Source of the DNA: CAZKUR01 sp964556005
Lineage (GTDB): Bacteria > Bacteroidota > Ignavibacteria > Ignavibacteriales > Ignavibacteriaceae
Length of the DNA stretch: 16,007 bases
Reading direction: 5' to 3'
Assembly (NCBI GenBank): GCA_964556005.1
Contig: CAZKUR010000090.1
Location: forward strand, 1 to 16,007
This document shows positions 16,002-16,007 of the stretch, in pieces. The position numbers and the translations under genes are program-made. Numbering within the stretch: position 1 is the first letter of the stretch; every line of letters starts with the position of its first letter. A model generated the notes under the pieces. It saw only the letters and a program-made list of their open reading frames with translations. It did not search any database and was not told the DNA's origin.

Positions 16002-16007
16002 AAAAGA

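Noticed and set aside
15909..16007. Open frame of 10-residue repeats (LSETKSRRSG) read as a gene
   Set aside because: It has a plausible ribosome site, but it only spans the tandem repeat, all altered codons in unit 3 are non-synonymous, and the hairpin stem is what is conserved. It runs off the window, so it is kept as an alternative rather than a called gene.

Overview
The window is AT-rich chromosomal DNA (about one third G+C by eye) with ordinary bacterial gene density. It most resembles the Ignavibacteria/Chlorobi side of the Bacteroidota (FCB) group. This rests on a GWxTD-domain protein with tetratricopeptide repeats, a giant secreted lamin-tail/CARDB protein with the FlgD-like C-terminal domain common in that group, a DUF3109 protein, an HslVU pair of the bacterial type, and mostly weak Shine-Dalgarno sites. 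The assignment is an inference from protein families, not from a marker gene.

Layout. Positions 1 to about 10820 are transcribed leftward (minus strand). From the left edge they hold a partial GWxTD/TPR exported protein, a DoxX-like membrane protein, a GNAT acetyltransferase, a DinB-like protein, an unclassified membrane-anchored protein, a roughly 1560-residue secreted protein with six lamin-tail and four CARDB domains, a small membrane-anchored FxLYD-like protein and a short-chain dehydrogenase. Gaps of 55 to 229 bases suggest several short transcription units rather than one operon. A divergent intergenic region (10821-11028) carries a perfect A/T palindrome. From 11029 everything runs rightward: a DUF3109 cysteine-rich protein, rpoN (sigma-54), an isoprenylcysteine-methyltransferase-like membrane protein, hslV and hslU. 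Gaps here are 1, 1, 36 and 13 bases, so this is very likely one operon, closed by a clear intrinsic terminator at 15713-15747. The last 100 bases hold three tandem 30-bp units, each with a small hairpin, running to within six bases of the window edge.

Function. The right-hand operon joins a transcription specificity factor (sigma-54) to a complete ATP-dependent protease (HslV peptidase, HslU unfoldase). Both are core genes, and the linkage suggests shared expression but does not prove a shared pathway. The left half is mostly cell-envelope and accessory functions. I see no phage, transposase, CRISPR array, restriction or toxin-antitoxin genes, and no RNA genes. No clear new multi-gene system is visible. 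The points most worth a second look are the 30-bp hairpin repeats at the right edge, the hidden signal peptide and probable CTG start of the giant secreted protein, its repeated acidic calcium-site-like loops, and the rpoN-hslVU linkage.
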